Positions 1 through 9,082 of a stretch of 64,000 nt of DNA are shown piece by piece (position 1 is the stretch's first letter; each line of letters begins with the position of its first letter). The notes under the pieces were generated by a model. It did no database searches. It saw only the letters and a list, made by a program, of their open reading frames with translations, and was not told the origin of the DNA. The translations under genes were made by a program, and so were the position numbers. Origin of the DNA: Actinoplanes aureus (lineage in GTDB: Bacteria; Actinomycetota; Actinomycetes; Mycobacteriales; Micromonosporaceae); the NCBI RefSeq assembly GCF_015704865.1, contig NZ_JADQTO010000006.1:344601-408600 (forward strand). The letters are read 5' to 3'.

Positions 1-39
1 ATGAGTTCGTAGCGCACCACTCGTTCCCCGGAGGAGAAC

Positions 40-1041
40 ATGAGACGCATAGTGAGCACCGCACTGGTCGGCGCGCTCGCGGTGACGACCGCGGCGTGCG
101 GCGGCCGGCAGGACAGCGCCGCCAGCGACACCGGCGGCGACGTCACCTGCGAGGTCGAGCAGGCGACCCGGATCGGCATCGCGACCGGGAACGCCACCGG
201 CGTCTACTTCGCGCTCGGTAACGCGTACGCCGAGCAGATCAACGCGGCCGGCGGCAACGTCCAGGCGACGGCCGCCGAGACCGGCGCCTCGGTGCAGAAC
301 ATCCAGCAGCTGGTCGCCGGCACGTACGACGTCGCCTTCTCGCTGGCCGACACGGCGGCGAACGCGATCAACGGCACCGGCAGCTTCACCGAGAAGCAGC
401 CGATCGCCGCGCTGGCCCGCATTCACACCAACTACACCCAGGTGATCGTCCGCAAGGCGTCCGGCATCAAGGACGTCGCCGGGATGAAGGGCAAGCGGGT
501 CTCCACCGGCTCGCCCAAGTCGGGCACCGAGGTGATCGCCAACCGCATCCTGACCGCGGCCGGGCTGAAGCCGGAGACCGACGTCCAGGCGCAGAAGCTG
601 GACCTCACCAAGACCGTCGACGGGATGAAGGACGGCACGATCGACGCGCTGTTCTGGTCCGGCGGCCTGCCCACGCCGGGTATCACCGACCTGCTCACCA
701 CGGCGAAGGACCAGGTCGAGTTCCTCGACATCACCCCGCTGCTGCCGGAGATGCAGAAGATCAACGAGGTCTATCAGGAGGGCAGCATCCCGGCCGCCGC
801 GTACGGCACGGCCGCCGACGTGAAGACCATCGTGGTGCCGAACTTCCTGCTGGTCCGCGAGGACCTGGACCCGAACGTGGCGTGCGTGCTCACCAAGACG
901 CTCTTCGACCGCAAGGCCCAGCTGGAACAGGCCAACGCGGCGGCCAAGGAGATCAACGTGCAGACCGCACGCCAGACCGCCCCGGTGCCGGTGCAGCGGG
1001 GCGCCACGAAGGCCCTGGACGACCTGGGCGCACCACAGTAG
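40..1041 (+). CDS. TAXI-family TRAP transporter solute-binding lipoprotein
   Basis: 333 aa. The N-terminus has two Arg, a hydrophobic stretch and a lipobox ending at Cys20, so it is a membrane-anchored extracytoplasmic lipoprotein. The GIATGNATGVYFALGNAYA segment, the mature fold and the length match TAXI (TRAP-associated extracytoplasmic immunogenic) binding proteins, which capture small organic anions or amino acids for a DctQM-type permease. The ATG follows a strong GGAGGAG ribosome site. No TRAP permease is visible in the window; it could lie upstream of position 1 or elsewhere. The next gene is a flavin-dependent reductase-like membrane protein on the same strand, which is an unusual neighbour. 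Substrate unknown. Confidence 0.88.
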   Translation: MRRIVSTALVGALAVTTAACGGRQDSAASDTGGDVTCEVEQATRIGIATGNATGVYFALGNAYAEQINAAGGNVQATAAETGASVQNIQQLVAGTYDVAFSLADTAANAINGTGSFTEKQPIAALARIHTNYTQVIVRKASGIKDVAGMKGKRVSTGSPKSGTEVIANRILTAAGLKPETDVQAQKLDLTKTVDGMKDGTIDALFWSGGLPTPGITDLLTTAKDQVEFLDITPLLPEMQKINEVYQEGSIPAAAYGTAADVKTIVVPNFLLVREDLDPNVACVLTKTLFDRKAQLEQANAAAKEINVQTARQTAPVPVQRGATKALDDLGAPQ

Positions 1042-1055
1042 AGCAGCGGAGATCC

Positions 1056-1084
1056 GCCGCCGCCCGGCTGAACCGGGCGGCGGC
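1056..1084 (+). terminator. Strong hairpin between binding protein and reductase
   Basis: A perfect 12-bp stem (GCCGCCGCCCGG at 1056-1067, complement at 1073-1084) with a 5-nt CTGAA loop, 15 nt after the stop of the TAXI gene and about 44 nt before the next start. No T-run follows. It could be a terminator, or a partial terminator that keeps the binding protein more abundant than the downstream protein. Confidence 0.6.
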
Positions 1085-1127
1085 ACCCGCGGTACACCCT
1101 GACAACAGCACAGCAGGGGAGACCGGG

Positions 1128-2474
1128 ATGACCGCCGTGACCCACCCACAGGTAATCACCGTCCGCCGCTCCGCCCTGGCCGCACGCGCCTCGATCGGGG
1201 TGTTCCTTCTCCTCAACCTCGTCGCCATCCAGCTGATGTTCCAGATCGCCGGCCCGCCGGCGCACAACCTGTTCGGTTCCATCGGCCGTCTCCTCGGCCT
1301 CCACCTGGCCTTCGCGATGGTCGTCCAGATCCTGCTGATCGCCCGCCTGCCGGTGCTGGACCGGGCGTTCGGCATGGACCGGCTCACCGGCTGGCACCGG
1401 TGGGTCGGCTTCACCATCTTCTGGCTCGCGATCCTGCACCCCTCGTTCGTGATCGTTGGCTTCGCCGTCTACGACAAGGTGTCGGTCCTCCGGACCGCGC
1501 TGACCCTGTCGAAGCAGCTGCCGGTGATCCTCGGCCTGATCGCGGTCGGCCTGATCGTGCTGGTCGTGGCCCTCTCCGTCCGGATCGCGCGGCGCCGCCT
1601 GTCCTACGAGACCTGGCACGCGGTCCACCTGCTGCTCTACGTCGTGGTCACGCTCGGCGTGATACACCAGCTCTACGAGGGCACCGCCTTCAGGATCAAC
1701 ATCTGGACCGAGGTGTACTGGTGGGGGCTGTGGGCGTTCGCCCTCGGTGCCCTGCTGACCGGCCGGCTGATCGTCCCGCTGATCCGCAACGCCCGGCACC
1801 GGCTGCGGGTCGCCGCGGTCGTCCCGGAGTCCGGCGACGTGGTGTCGGTGCACGTCACCGGCCGTGACCTGGACCGGTTGCCGGCCCGGGCCGGCCAGTT
1901 CTTCCTGTGGCGCTTCCCCGGGCACAACCGGTGGTGGCAGGTGAACCCGTTCTCCCTGTCCGCGGCGCCGAACGGCCGTTCGCTGCGGCTCACCGCCAAG
2001 GGCATCGGTACGACCAGCGCCGGGCTACGGGACCTGCCGATCGGCGCCCGCGTCTTCGCCGAGGGCCCGTACGGCGCGTTCACCCTGGCCCGGCGTACCC
2101 GGACGGCCACCCTGCTGATCGCCGGCGGGATCGGCATCACGCCGATCCGCTCGCTGCTCGAGGACCCGGAGATCGGCGGCGACGTGGTAGTCCTCTACCG
2201 GGTCCGCTCCACGGCCGAGGCGGTGCTGCTCGGTGAGCTGCGCAACCTGGCCCGCGTCCGCGGCGCCCGGCTGCACGTGATCACCGGGAAGACCGGCCCG
2301 GGAAACCAGCCGTTCCGCCCGGACAGCCTCCAGTCGCTGGTCCCGGACATCACCGACCGCGACGTGTACGTGTGCGGTCCGGCGGCGCTGACCGGCGCTG
2401 TCCTGAAGAGCCTCCGCGAGCTGCGGGTCCCGTCCCGCCAGGTGCACTTCGAGGCGTTCCGGCTGGCGGCCTAG
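1128..2474 (+). CDS. Ferric-reductase-like transmembrane flavoprotein (FAD/NAD(P)H oxidoreductase)
   Basis: 448 aa from the ATG at 1128, which has AGGGGAG upstream. The open frame extends further 5' but only inside the previous gene. Residues ~20-230 hold six or so membrane segments with the His residues expected for haem in the ferric reductase/NOX fold (HRWVGF, LHPSF, WHAVHLLLY, GVIHQLY). Residues ~235-330 form an FAD-binding domain (NPFSLSAAP in place of the usual HPFT.SS), and ~340-448 an NAD(P)-binding domain (GGIGITPIRSLL, YVCGPAALT). It should move electrons from cytoplasmic NAD(P)H across the membrane to an acceptor such as Fe(III) or oxygen. The acceptor cannot be read from sequence. 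Confidence 0.85.
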   Translation: MTAVTHPQVITVRRSALAARASIGVFLLLNLVAIQLMFQIAGPPAHNLFGSIGRLLGLHLAFAMVVQILLIARLPVLDRAFGMDRLTGWHRWVGFTIFWLAILHPSFVIVGFAVYDKVSVLRTALTLSKQLPVILGLIAVGLIVLVVALSVRIARRRLSYETWHAVHLLLYVVVTLGVIHQLYEGTAFRINIWTEVYWWGLWAFALGALLTGRLIVPLIRNARHRLRVAAVVPESGDVVSVHVTGRDLDRLPARAGQFFLWRFPGHNRWWQVNPFSLSAAPNGRSLRLTAKGIGTTSAGLRDLPIGARVFAEGPYGAFTLARRTRTATLLIAGGIGITPIRSLLEDPEIGGDVVVLYRVRSTAEAVLLGELRNLARVRGARLHVITGKTGPGNQPFRPDSLQSLVPDITDRDVYVCGPAALTGAVLKSLRELRVPSRQVHFEAFRLAA

Positions 2475-2755
2475 ACGTCGCGGACCTCGAGGACCCGGGT
2501 GGTGGGTGCGGCGTCGCCGATCTCGGCCCGCAGCGCCAGCCGTTCCGGGTCCACCATGAACGAGTCCAGACCGGACCGGGCGGCGAAGCGGATCACGTGC
2601 ACCTCCGTGCCGCCGTCCTCGCGCAGCCGGCGTTCGAGTGTCCCGCCGTGCCGGCCGAGCAGCGCCAGCACGGCGTCCTCGTACCGCCGGCCGGTTTCGG
2701 CGTGCCCGCCGGCCATCTCCACCACCGCGACCAGAAGCAGTCCGTCGTTCGTCAC
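2471..2755 (-). CDS. Small hypothetical protein, possible dimeric alpha/beta-barrel type
   Basis: 94 aa starting at GTG 2755, overlapping the convergent reductase gene by 4 nt. The alternation of short strands and helices (LLLVAVVEMA, EVHVIRFA, ERLALRAEI) with the motif FMVDPERLAL resembles small ABM/DUF1330-like proteins, but no catalytic residue is recognisable. It lies 22 nt downstream of the sulfonate-type transporter genes and may be the last gene of that operon. A CATACT box 7 nt before the GTG and the lack of a ribosome site suggest it can also be made as a leaderless mRNA. Function unknown. Confidence 0.6.
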   Translation of the reverse strand: MTNDGLLLVAVVEMAGGHAETGRRYEDAVLALLGRHGGTLERRLREDGGTEVHVIRFAARSGLDSFMVDPERLALRAEIGDAAPTTRVLEVRDV

Positions 2756-2762
2756 GGCAGGC

Positions 2763-2768
2763 AGTATG
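2763..2768 (-). promoter_or_regulatory. Candidate leaderless -10 box (CATACT)
   Basis: CATACT on the minus strand, followed by 7 nt and the GTG at 2755. The spacing puts transcription start at or next to the start codon. No Shine-Dalgarno is present. Confidence 0.4.
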
Positions 2769-2777
2769 GCGCACCGG

Positions 2778-3530
2778 TCAGCGGCGGGCCGCCAGCAGGC
2801 GGTGTTCGCCGGCGCCGAGCACGGTGTCGCTGAGCTTGCCGAGCAGGGCCAGCAGGATGATCGCCAGCAACATCACATCGGTACGCCCGGTGTTCTAGCT
2901 GTCGATCAGCAGGAAGCCCAGTCCCATCGACGAGGCGATCAGCTCCGCCGCGACCAGGAAGAGCCAGCCCTGCGCGAGGCCCAGCCGGAGTCCGGAGAGG
3001 ATCGACGGGGTGGCGGCCGGGAACAGGACGGTGCCGAGCAGCGGGAGCCCGGATCGCCCGTACGCGCGGCCGACCTCGATCAGGTGCGGATCGATGTGCG
3101 CGAGGGCCGCCGACACCGTCGTGTAGACCGGGAAGAACGCACCGATCGCTACCAGCACGATTTTCGGTGTCTCGCCGATGCCGAGCCAGAGCAGCAGCAG
3201 GGGCACCCAGGCCAGCGACGGTACGGCCCGGATCGCCTGCACGGTCGGTGACAGCATCGCGCTCGCCGTACGGGAGAGGCCGACCAGCCCGCCGAGGGCC
3301 AGCCCGAGCACCGAGCCGGCGGCGAAGCCGATCAGCACGCGCTGCGTACTGATCGCCAGGTGGTGCCAGAGCTCCCCGCGGCGCAGCAGCTCACCCAGCG
3401 CGGTGACCACCTCGCTGGGCGGCGGCAGCTGCGCCGCCGAGTAGATCCCGGCCGACGCGGTCAGCTGCCACACCGCGAGAAGCAGCAGGGGCAGGACGAC
3501 GCCGGCCGTACGGCGGTGGAGCAGGGTCAC
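2778..3530 (-). pseudogene. ssuC: Sulfonate-type ABC transporter permease interrupted by in-frame TAG
   Basis: Binding-protein-dependent permease of the SsuC/TauC type. It starts at GTG 3530, overlapping the binding-protein stop by 4 nt (GTGA). The frame runs 211 codons to a TAG at 2895-2897 inside a conserved region (FLLIDS, then stop). The same frame continues for 38 more codons with the canonical family C-terminus (NTGRTDVMLLAIILLALLGK) and a TGA at 2778-2780. Full length would be 250 aa, normal for the family (E. coli SsuC 263 aa). The stop removes the last membrane helix. CAG to TAG is a single C-to-T change. It may be a true recent inactivation, a readthrough codon or a sequencing error. 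The EAA loop (EVGRAYGRSGL...LFPAATPSIL) is intact. Confidence 0.85.
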
Positions 3531-4522
3531 GAAGCGCTCGCGTACTTCGGCTCGAAGATCGAGTCGAGCGCGGTCCGGGCGGCCTCCTCGGTCTTGACGT
3601 TGGCGTCCGCGACCAGCACCGGCAGGATCTTCTCGAAGACCGTCTTCTGCGCGGCGCCGGGCACCGGGTCGATATCGAGGCGGGTCCGCTCGGTCAGCAC
3701 CTTGGTCGCCACCGCCTCGGAGATCTTCGCCTCCTTGGCGTACAGCGTCACCGCCTGGTCCGGGTTGTCCTTGATCCACTGACGTGCCTTCTCGTATGCG
3801 TTCACCACGGCCTGCGCCAGCTCCGGATGCTCGCTCAGGAACGTCTCCCGGGCGTTGAGCACGCCGTACGAGTTGAAGCCCACGTTGCGGTAGATCAGCT
3901 TCGAGCCGGCCTCCAGTTCGGACGTCGCCATCAGCGGGTCGAGCCCGGCCCACGCGTCCACGTCACCGCGTTCGAGGGCGGTCCTGCCGTCGGCGTGCTG
4001 AAGGTTGGTGACGGTCACGTCGTCCGGCTTCAGTCCCGCCTCGGCCAGGGTCTGGAGCAGGAAGAAGTACGGGTCGGTGCCCTTGGTGGCGGCCACCTTC
4101 TTGCCCTTCAACCCGGCCACCGAGGTGATCGCCGAGCCCTTCGGCACCACGATCGCCGCCCACTCCGGCTGGCTGAACACGTTGATCGTCTTGATCGGCG
4201 CCCCGTTGGCGCGGGCCACCAGTGCCGCCACCCCGGCGGTCGAGCCGACGTCGATCGCCTCGGCCCGCAGCGCCTCGTTCGCCTTGTTGCTGCCGGCCGA
4301 GAGCTGCCAGGACACCGTGACGCCGTTGGCGCCCAGCTCGGTCTCCAGCCACTTCTGGTCGCGCAGCACCAGGCTGGCCGGGTTGTAGTACGCGTAGTCC
4401 AGCCGCAGCGTGACGGCGTCGCCACCGCCGCCCTTCTCGGCCGGCGCGTCCTCGCCCTGCACGCATCCGGCCAGCACGACGGTGGCGGCGGCCGCCGCGA
4501 GCACGGCCCGCATGATCCTCAT
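3527..4522 (-). CDS. ssuA: Aliphatic-sulfonate-type ABC transporter substrate-binding lipoprotein
   Basis: 331 aa with a lipobox (VLAGC, Cys20). The body matches the SsuA/TauA/NrtA-like periplasmic binding fold: LRLDYAYYNPASLVLRDQ near the N-terminus, then AEAIDVGSTAGVAALVA and GLKGKKVAATKGTDPYFFL. It binds a small sulfonate or nitrate-like organic ligand outside the membrane and delivers it to the adjacent permease/ATPase. ATG 4522 has GGAAGG about 12 nt upstream; a second ATG at 4513 is possible. It is the middle gene of a minus-strand ATPase, binding protein, permease operon. The exact substrate is not determinable. Confidence 0.87.
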   Translation of the reverse strand: MRIMRAVLAAAAATVVLAGCVQGEDAPAEKGGGGDAVTLRLDYAYYNPASLVLRDQKWLETELGANGVTVSWQLSAGSNKANEALRAEAIDVGSTAGVAALVARANGAPIKTINVFSQPEWAAIVVPKGSAITSVAGLKGKKVAATKGTDPYFFLLQTLAEAGLKPDDVTVTNLQHADGRTALERGDVDAWAGLDPLMATSELEAGSKLIYRNVGFNSYGVLNARETFLSEHPELAQAVVNAYEKARQWIKDNPDQAVTLYAKEAKISEAVATKVLTERTRLDIDPVPGAAQKTVFEKILPVLVADANVKTEEAARTALDSIFEPKYASAS

Positions 4523-4545
4523 ATCGGGGTGTTTCCTTCCGGATC

Positions 4546-5316
4546 TCAGGTGGGGATGGGGGCGTGGGTGCGCACCCCGAGTTCAGCCAGGAGCGACACC
4601 CGCAGGGCGGCCAGGCCGGCGTCGCCACGGTCGCGCGGCCGCGGGCCCGGGACGTCGCGAACGAGCTGGACGCCGGCCGGCGTACCGCCGAGCAGCACCA
4701 CCCGGTCGGCCAGGTGCAGCGCCTCGTCCACGTCGTGGGTCACCAGCAGCACCGTCGTACCGGCCTCCCGCTGTACCTCGGCGAGCAGGTCCTGCATGCG
4801 CAGCCGGGTCAGCGCGTCGAGTGCCGCGAACGGTTCGTCCAGCAGCAGCACGCCGGGCCGGCGGGCGAGGGCCCGGGCCAGGGCGGCGCGCTGGGCCATG
4901 CCACCGGAGACCTGCCGGGGCCGGTGCCGGGCGAAGTCGGCCAGGCCGACCACGGAGAGCCAGTGCCGCACCTCGTCGCGGGCCGTTTCACCGGTGGTCC
5001 CGCGGGGCAGCCCGTACGCGACGTTGCGCTCGATGGTCCGCCAGGGGAGCAGGCGCGGTTCCTGGAACACGACGGCACAGCGGGGTTCGATGCCGCGCAC
5101 CTCGCGGCCGTCGACGCGTACCGAACCCGCGGTCGGGGTGTCCAGGCCGCCGGCCAGGCGCAGCAGCGTCGACTTGCCGCAGCCGGAGGGGCCGAGCAGG
5201 GCCACCACCTCGCCGGCGGCGACCTCCAGGTCGACGCCGGCCAGCACCTCGCGCCGGCGGCCGTTCGCGGTGAACGCCTTGCCGACGCCGGACAGTCGCA
5301 GGGGTACGGCGCTCAT
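4546..5316 (-). CDS. ssuB: Sulfonate-type ABC transporter ATP-binding protein
   Basis: 256 aa from ATG 5316. The longer upstream frame carries no conserved sequence. Walker A is GPSGCGKST, the Q-loop is FQEPRLLPW, the signature is VSGGMAQR, Walker B is GVLLLDEPF and the switch is VTHDVDEAL. SGGMAQR and RLLPW are typical of the SsuB/TauB/NrtD group. It powers import through the adjacent permease, which is interrupted by a stop codon, so the system may be non-functional. A CATG-armed palindrome lies just upstream and probably controls the operon. Confidence 0.9.
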   Translation of the reverse strand: MSAVPLRLSGVGKAFTANGRRREVLAGVDLEVAAGEVVALLGPSGCGKSTLLRLAGGLDTPTAGSVRVDGREVRGIEPRCAVVFQEPRLLPWRTIERNVAYGLPRGTTGETARDEVRHWLSVVGLADFARHRPRQVSGGMAQRAALARALARRPGVLLLDEPFAALDALTRLRMQDLLAEVQREAGTTVLLVTHDVDEALHLADRVVLLGGTPAGVQLVRDVPGPRPRDRGDAGLAALRVSLLAELGVRTHAPIPT

Positions 5317-5342
5317 GGCGCGCAGCCTACCCATTATTCCTA

Positions 5343-5364
5343 CATGTTCACTAGAGTGAGCATG
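5343..5364. promoter_or_regulatory. 22-bp imperfect palindrome upstream of ssuB, likely operator
   Basis: CATGTTCAC at 5343-5351, TAGA centre, GTGAGCATG at 5356-5364: 9-bp arms with one mismatch. It lies 27 bp upstream of the ssuB start and about 85 bp upstream of the divergent PARG-like gene, in an AT-richer patch, so it is well placed as a repressor or activator site. The cognate regulator is not identified. Confidence 0.55.
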
Positions 5365-5449
5365 CTTACTGGAGTCGATCTCGCCCGGATGGCCGGCGAT
5401 CCGACAAACCCGTGGTCTCCGGCCGGCTTCCCGGGTGATGATCAACGGT

Positions 5450-6232
5450 ATGAGCGGCAGGATGCGGGCGATCGCGCAGGAAACGGTCTCCATCGTGGAG
5501 CGCGGCGGTTACGGCCAGGTCCGCTTCGCCGGCGAGGTGGCGGCGGCCGTGGCCGGCACCCGGCTGCATCTGCCCGATGACGACCTGCCGGAACCCGCCG
5601 AGGTGGCCGGTGCACCGGTCGTCGAGGTCACCGGCGAGTCCACGCTCGCGGCCGCCCGGCGCCTCGGCGACGGCGCGGCCGCTCTCAACTTCGCGTCCGC
5701 GCGGAACCCGGGCGGTGGCTTCCTGAACGGGGCGCAGGCCCAGGAGGAGAGCCTCGCTCGCAGCTCCGCGCTCTATCCGTGCCTGCGGGCGGCGGGCGAG
5801 TTCTACGCGTACCACCGGGCGGATCGCGGGCTGCTCTACACCGACCGGGTCATCTACTCGCCGCGGGTGCCGGTGTTCCGGGACGATCGCGGGGCACTGC
5901 TGACGGAGGCGTACCCGGTCTCGTTCTTGACCTCGGCCGCGCCCAACCGCGCGATGATCGTGCGAGACCAGCCGGATCTGTTGCCTCAGGTGTCCGGGGT
6001 GCTCGCCCGCAGGGCGGCCCGGATCCTTCGGGTCGCGGCCGCGCACGGGCATCGTGACCTGGTGCTCGGCGCGTGGGGTTGCGGGGTCTTCGGCAACGAC
6101 CCGGCCGAGGTCGCGCGGGTCTTCGCGGACGCGCTCCGGGACAGCCCGTGGTTCGAACGGGTGGTGTTCGCGATCGTCGACCGGCGCGACGGGACTCGCG
6201 AAGCGTTCCGCGCATGCTTCGCCGTTCCCTGA
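5450..6232 (+). CDS. TIGR02452-family microbial PARG-like protein (ADP-ribose glycohydrolase fold)
   Basis: About 260 aa. The block NPGGGFLNGAQAQEESLARS carries the PARG signature GGG...QEE, where the second Glu is the catalytic acid in bacterial poly(ADP-ribose) glycohydrolases. The later GAWGCGVFGNDPAEVARVF block is also typical of TIGR02452/macrodomain-like proteins. The predicted role is removal of ADP-ribose from proteins or other targets in the cytoplasm. The start is uncertain: ATG 5450 gives MSGRMRAIAQ, and ATG 5438 and ATG 5462 are alternatives with no clear ribosome site. It is divergent from ssuB and no ADP-ribosyltransferase is nearby. Family assignment is firm; the biological substrate is unknown. 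Confidence 0.82.
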   Translation: MSGRMRAIAQETVSIVERGGYGQVRFAGEVAAAVAGTRLHLPDDDLPEPAEVAGAPVVEVTGESTLAAARRLGDGAAALNFASARNPGGGFLNGAQAQEESLARSSALYPCLRAAGEFYAYHRADRGLLYTDRVIYSPRVPVFRDDRGALLTEAYPVSFLTSAAPNRAMIVRDQPDLLPQVSGVLARRAARILRVAAAHGHRDLVLGAWGCGVFGNDPAEVARVFADALRDSPWFERVVFAIVDRRDGTREAFRACFAVP

Positions 6233-6282
6233 GCGAAGCGGCTCGGTAGGCTGATCGGAGACCTCACCGGCGGGGAGCCCTC

Positions 6283-6750
6283 ATGACGACCAACGAGGAC
6301 GTGCTGATCCGCCTCGGTCGCTGGGCGCTGGGAAAGGTCTGGTTCGGGGCCGTGCTCTCCGGCGGCTACGCGCTGGGCCGGCACTTCGACTGGCCGCGGG
6401 CGTTCCTCACGGCCGCCGCCGTTCTCGGGGCGGTGGGGCTGGCCCTGGCCTCGTCGTTCCTGCCGATCTGGACCAGGCAGCGGCCGAGCGGCATCCCGGT
6501 CGCCGACGTCGGCCTGCGCGTGATGGTGTGGGCCGGTCTGACCGGCTCGGTGGTGGCCCTGCTGATCGGGATGCCGGCGGTCGGCATGGTCGCGGCCGCG
6601 CTGCTGCTCCACACGGCCGCGCGTACCTTCGGCGACCCCTTCCTGCCGGTCCTGCGCCGGTTGCGGATCACCCCGCCGGTGCGGTACGTACCGGCCGGTC
6701 CGGGACGCCGCCGGGAGTCGGGCCCGGCGCCGTCGCGCCGGGCCGCCTGA
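6283..6750 (+). CDS. Small integral membrane protein of unknown function
   Basis: 155 aa with GGGGAG about 6 nt before the ATG. There appear to be four hydrophobic helices: ~15-30, ~38-58, ~72-92 and ~95-108. The C-terminal tail is Arg/Pro-rich and probably cytoplasmic. No enzymatic or transport motif is recognised. It lies 50 nt after the PARG-like gene on the same strand and could be co-transcribed, but no functional link can be read. Confidence 0.65.
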   Translation: MTTNEDVLIRLGRWALGKVWFGAVLSGGYALGRHFDWPRAFLTAAAVLGAVGLALASSFLPIWTRQRPSGIPVADVGLRVMVWAGLTGSVVALLIGMPAVGMVAAALLLHTAARTFGDPFLPVLRRLRITPPVRYVPAGPGRRRESGPAPSRRAA

Positions 6751-6757
6751 CCCGAGG

Positions 6758-7321
6758 TCAGTCCGCCTGGGAGCGGCGCCACTCCTGGACGGCGTCCCGC
6801 ATCTTGTCGAAGATCGCTACCGGCGGGCCGGCGATCATGTTGACCACCGGGTTTTCGCCGGTCCCCGGATGCGGCTTGGTGGGCGAGACCGCCTCGGCCG
6901 CGCGCACCGCGCCGGCCATCCGGACCAGCCGCGCCGGGTCGGTCCTGGTACGCAGCAGCGGGAACTCCTCCTGCTCCTCGTGCAGCGCGTGGCTGAGCAC
7001 GGCGGCCTCGAACGCGGTGAACCGGTCGTCGAACCCGGGCGCGCCGGTGCCCAGGTCGTAGAGCTCGGCGAGGGCCCGCTTGGCCTCGTTCTCCTCGGCC
7101 AGCCGGGAGTCGACGACCGCGTCGCCGGCGTCGTCGCGGGCGGCCGGGTGCACCACCTGCTCCTCGGCGCTCTCGTGCACGGCGAGCAGCCGTACGAGCT
7201 CCTGGAACGCCTGTTCCCGGGTCTCGCCCGTGGACTGCCGCACCCGCGTGAAAAGGGCCTTGATCTGCTGGTGCTGGGCAAGCAGCAGCTCGATCACATC
7301 CTGTTCCTGAACCGTCGTCAT
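6758..7321 (-). CDS. Hemerythrin HHE cation-binding domain protein
   Basis: 187 aa. The N-terminal ~150 residues form a four-helix HHE domain with metal-ligand positions in [41 protein letters not shown] and surrounding Glu residues. Such proteins hold a di-iron centre and are linked to oxygen or nitric-oxide sensing, iron handling or stress resistance. The C-terminal segment ([32 protein letters not shown]) recurs in actinobacterial members of this family. Cytoplasmic; no signal peptide. It converges with the membrane-protein gene, with 7 nt between their ends. Confidence 0.85.
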   Translation of the reverse strand: MTTVQEQDVIELLLAQHQQIKALFTRVRQSTGETREQAFQELVRLLAVHESAEEQVVHPAARDDAGDAVVDSRLAEENEAKRALAELYDLGTGAPGFDDRFTAFEAAVLSHALHEEQEEFPLLRTRTDPARLVRMAGAVRAAEAVSPTKPHPGTGENPVVNMIAGPPVAIFDKMRDAVQEWRRSQAD

Positions 7322-7492
7322 GCGTTCGCGTCTACCCGCCGGCGTCCGTTGCTAACGTCCCGCGAGCAAGTGGTGCGCCTGCACACCAATAACTCTGGCC
7401 TCACTCCCTCAGCAGGCACGTCATCCGTGCCGACGGGAGTAGTACGGGTGACGGTCGGCGGGGGCCGCGCAGGGTGTCGGAGGAGACACGAC

Positions 7493-9082
7493 ATGAGGCC
7501 GTGGGCCGATCTCAGCGTCAACGTCAAGATTTTGATCGCGATCTGCGTGGCCGCCGCCGTCGCGCTGCTGATCGGGATCCTGGGCCTTCGTTCCCTGAGC
7601 GACGCCAGCAACGCCGCACAGCAGATCTACCGGAGCAACGTGCTGGGAGTCGCCGCGCTGGGCGCCGTGCAGAACGGGATGACCCAGACCCAGCTCGACC
7701 TGTCGAACCACGCCCTCAACCGGGGCGCCACGGCGAAACGGGAGTACGCGGACCAGTACGCCGCCGACGTGGAAGCCGTCGACGCGGCCTGGGCCGACTA
7801 CGACATCACCGGCCCGGTCCCGGAGAAGGCCATGGTCGAAGACGTGAAGGCCGACTGGCAGGCCCTCGTGAAGAGCGCGAACGAGCAGCTGCTCCCGGCC
7901 TCGGCACGTAACGACCTGGCGACCTGGACGGCGGTCCGCAACGGCGAGATGGCGTCGCTGGTCACCGAGATCACCGAACACGTCGCCGAGATGAAGCAGA
8001 TCGAGCAGGCCGCGGCCGCGCAGGCCGCCGAGGACGCCAGATCCGGGTACGAGAGCAACCGCATCCAGTCGATCCTGCTGCTCGTCGGCGGCATCCTGGC
8101 GGCCCTGGCCCTCGGCGTCTTCGTGGCCCGCGGCATCGTACGTTCGCTCATCCGGGTCACCGTCGTCTGTGAAGGACTGGCCGACGGCGACCTGACCCGC
8201 GACACCGGACTCACCTCCCACGACGAGCCGGGCCGGATGGGACGGGCCCTGGACGCGGCGATCACCCGGCTGCGCGACACGATCAACACCATCGGCGGGT
8301 CCGCCGCCACCCTGGCCGGCGCCTCCGAGGAACTCTCCGCGGTCAGCGCCCAGCTGCAGACCGGCGCCGCCGACGTCGCGGACAAGGCCGGCTCGGCCAG
8401 CTCCGCCAGCGAAGAGGTCAACACCGGCGTCCAGTCCATCGCGGCCGGCGCCGAGCAGATGAGCGCCTCGATCGCCGAGATCGCCACGAACGCCTCCGAC
8501 GCCGCCCGGGTCGCCCAGGAGGGCATGTCCGTCGCCGAGCGCACCAACAACCAGGTGGCCGAACTGGGCGCGGCCAGCGCCGAGATCGGCGACGTGGTCC
8601 GGCTGATCACCAGCATCGCCGAGCAGACCAACCTGCTCGCCCTCAACGCCACCATCGAGGCGGCCCGGGCCGGCGAACTCGGCAAGGGCTTCGCCGTGGT
8701 CGCCGGCGAGGTCAAGGAACTGGCCCAGCAGACCGCCAAGGCCACCGAGGAGATCACCGACCGGATCGGTGCCATCCAGGTGTCCAGCGACTCCGCGGCC
8801 GCGGCGATCGGCGAGATCACCCAGGTCATCCAGCGGATCGGCGACTACACCACGACGATCGCCTCGGCGGTGGAGGAGCAGACCGCGACCACCGGGGAGA
8901 TGAGCCGCTCGGTCGCCGACGCGGCCACCAGCAGCGGCGAGGTCGCGCGTACCGTCTCCGGGGTCGCCGAGGTCGCGGCCGCGACCGCCGACGGCGCCCG
9001 GGCCACCCAGCAGGCCGCCGTCGACCTCACCCGGCTGGCCGGCGACCTGACGAACCTCGTCGGCGGATTCCGGAGCGTGTGA
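7493..9082 (+). CDS. Methyl-accepting chemotaxis protein
   Basis: 529 aa from ATG 7493, preceded by GGAGGAG. Layout: cytoplasmic start, TM1 ~10-30, extracytoplasmic four-helix-bundle sensor ~32-180, TM2 ~185-207, HAMP ~208-262, then a long coiled-coil signalling domain. The highly conserved hairpin tip is present ([20 protein letters not shown], then [17 protein letters not shown]). The tip should bind CheA/CheW. No che or flagellar gene is in the window, so it must work with proteins encoded elsewhere or in a non-flagellar output. It is translationally coupled to the next gene and forms a three-gene unit ending with a GAF protein. Confidence 0.93.
   Translation: MRPWADLSVNVKILIAICVAAAVALLIGILGLRSLSDASNAAQQIYRSNVLGVAALGAVQNGMTQTQLDLSNHALNRGATAKREYADQYAADVEAVDAAWADYDITGPVPEKAMVEDVKADWQALVKSANEQLLPASARNDLATWTAVRNGEMASLVTEITEHVAEMKQIEQAAAAQAAEDARSGYESNRIQSILLLVGGILAALALGVFVARGIVRSLIRVTVVCEGLADGDLTRDTGLTSHDEPGRMGRALDAAITRLRDTINTIGGSAATLAGASEELSAVSAQLQTGAADVADKAGSASSASEEVNTGVQSIAAGAEQMSASIAEIATNASDAARVAQEGMSVAERTNNQVAELGAASAEIGDVVRLITSIAEQTNLLALNATIEAARAGELGKGFAVVAGEVKELAQQTAKATEEITDRIGAIQVSSDSAAAAIGEITQVIQRIGDYTTTIASAVEEQTATTGEMSRSVADAATSSGEVARTVSGVAEVAAATADGARATQQAAVDLTRLAGDLTNLVGGFRSV

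Noticed and set aside
774..1925. 383-aa minus-strand frame across the TAXI and reductase genes
   Set aside because: Shadow frame; plus-strand genes have ribosome sites and clear motifs.
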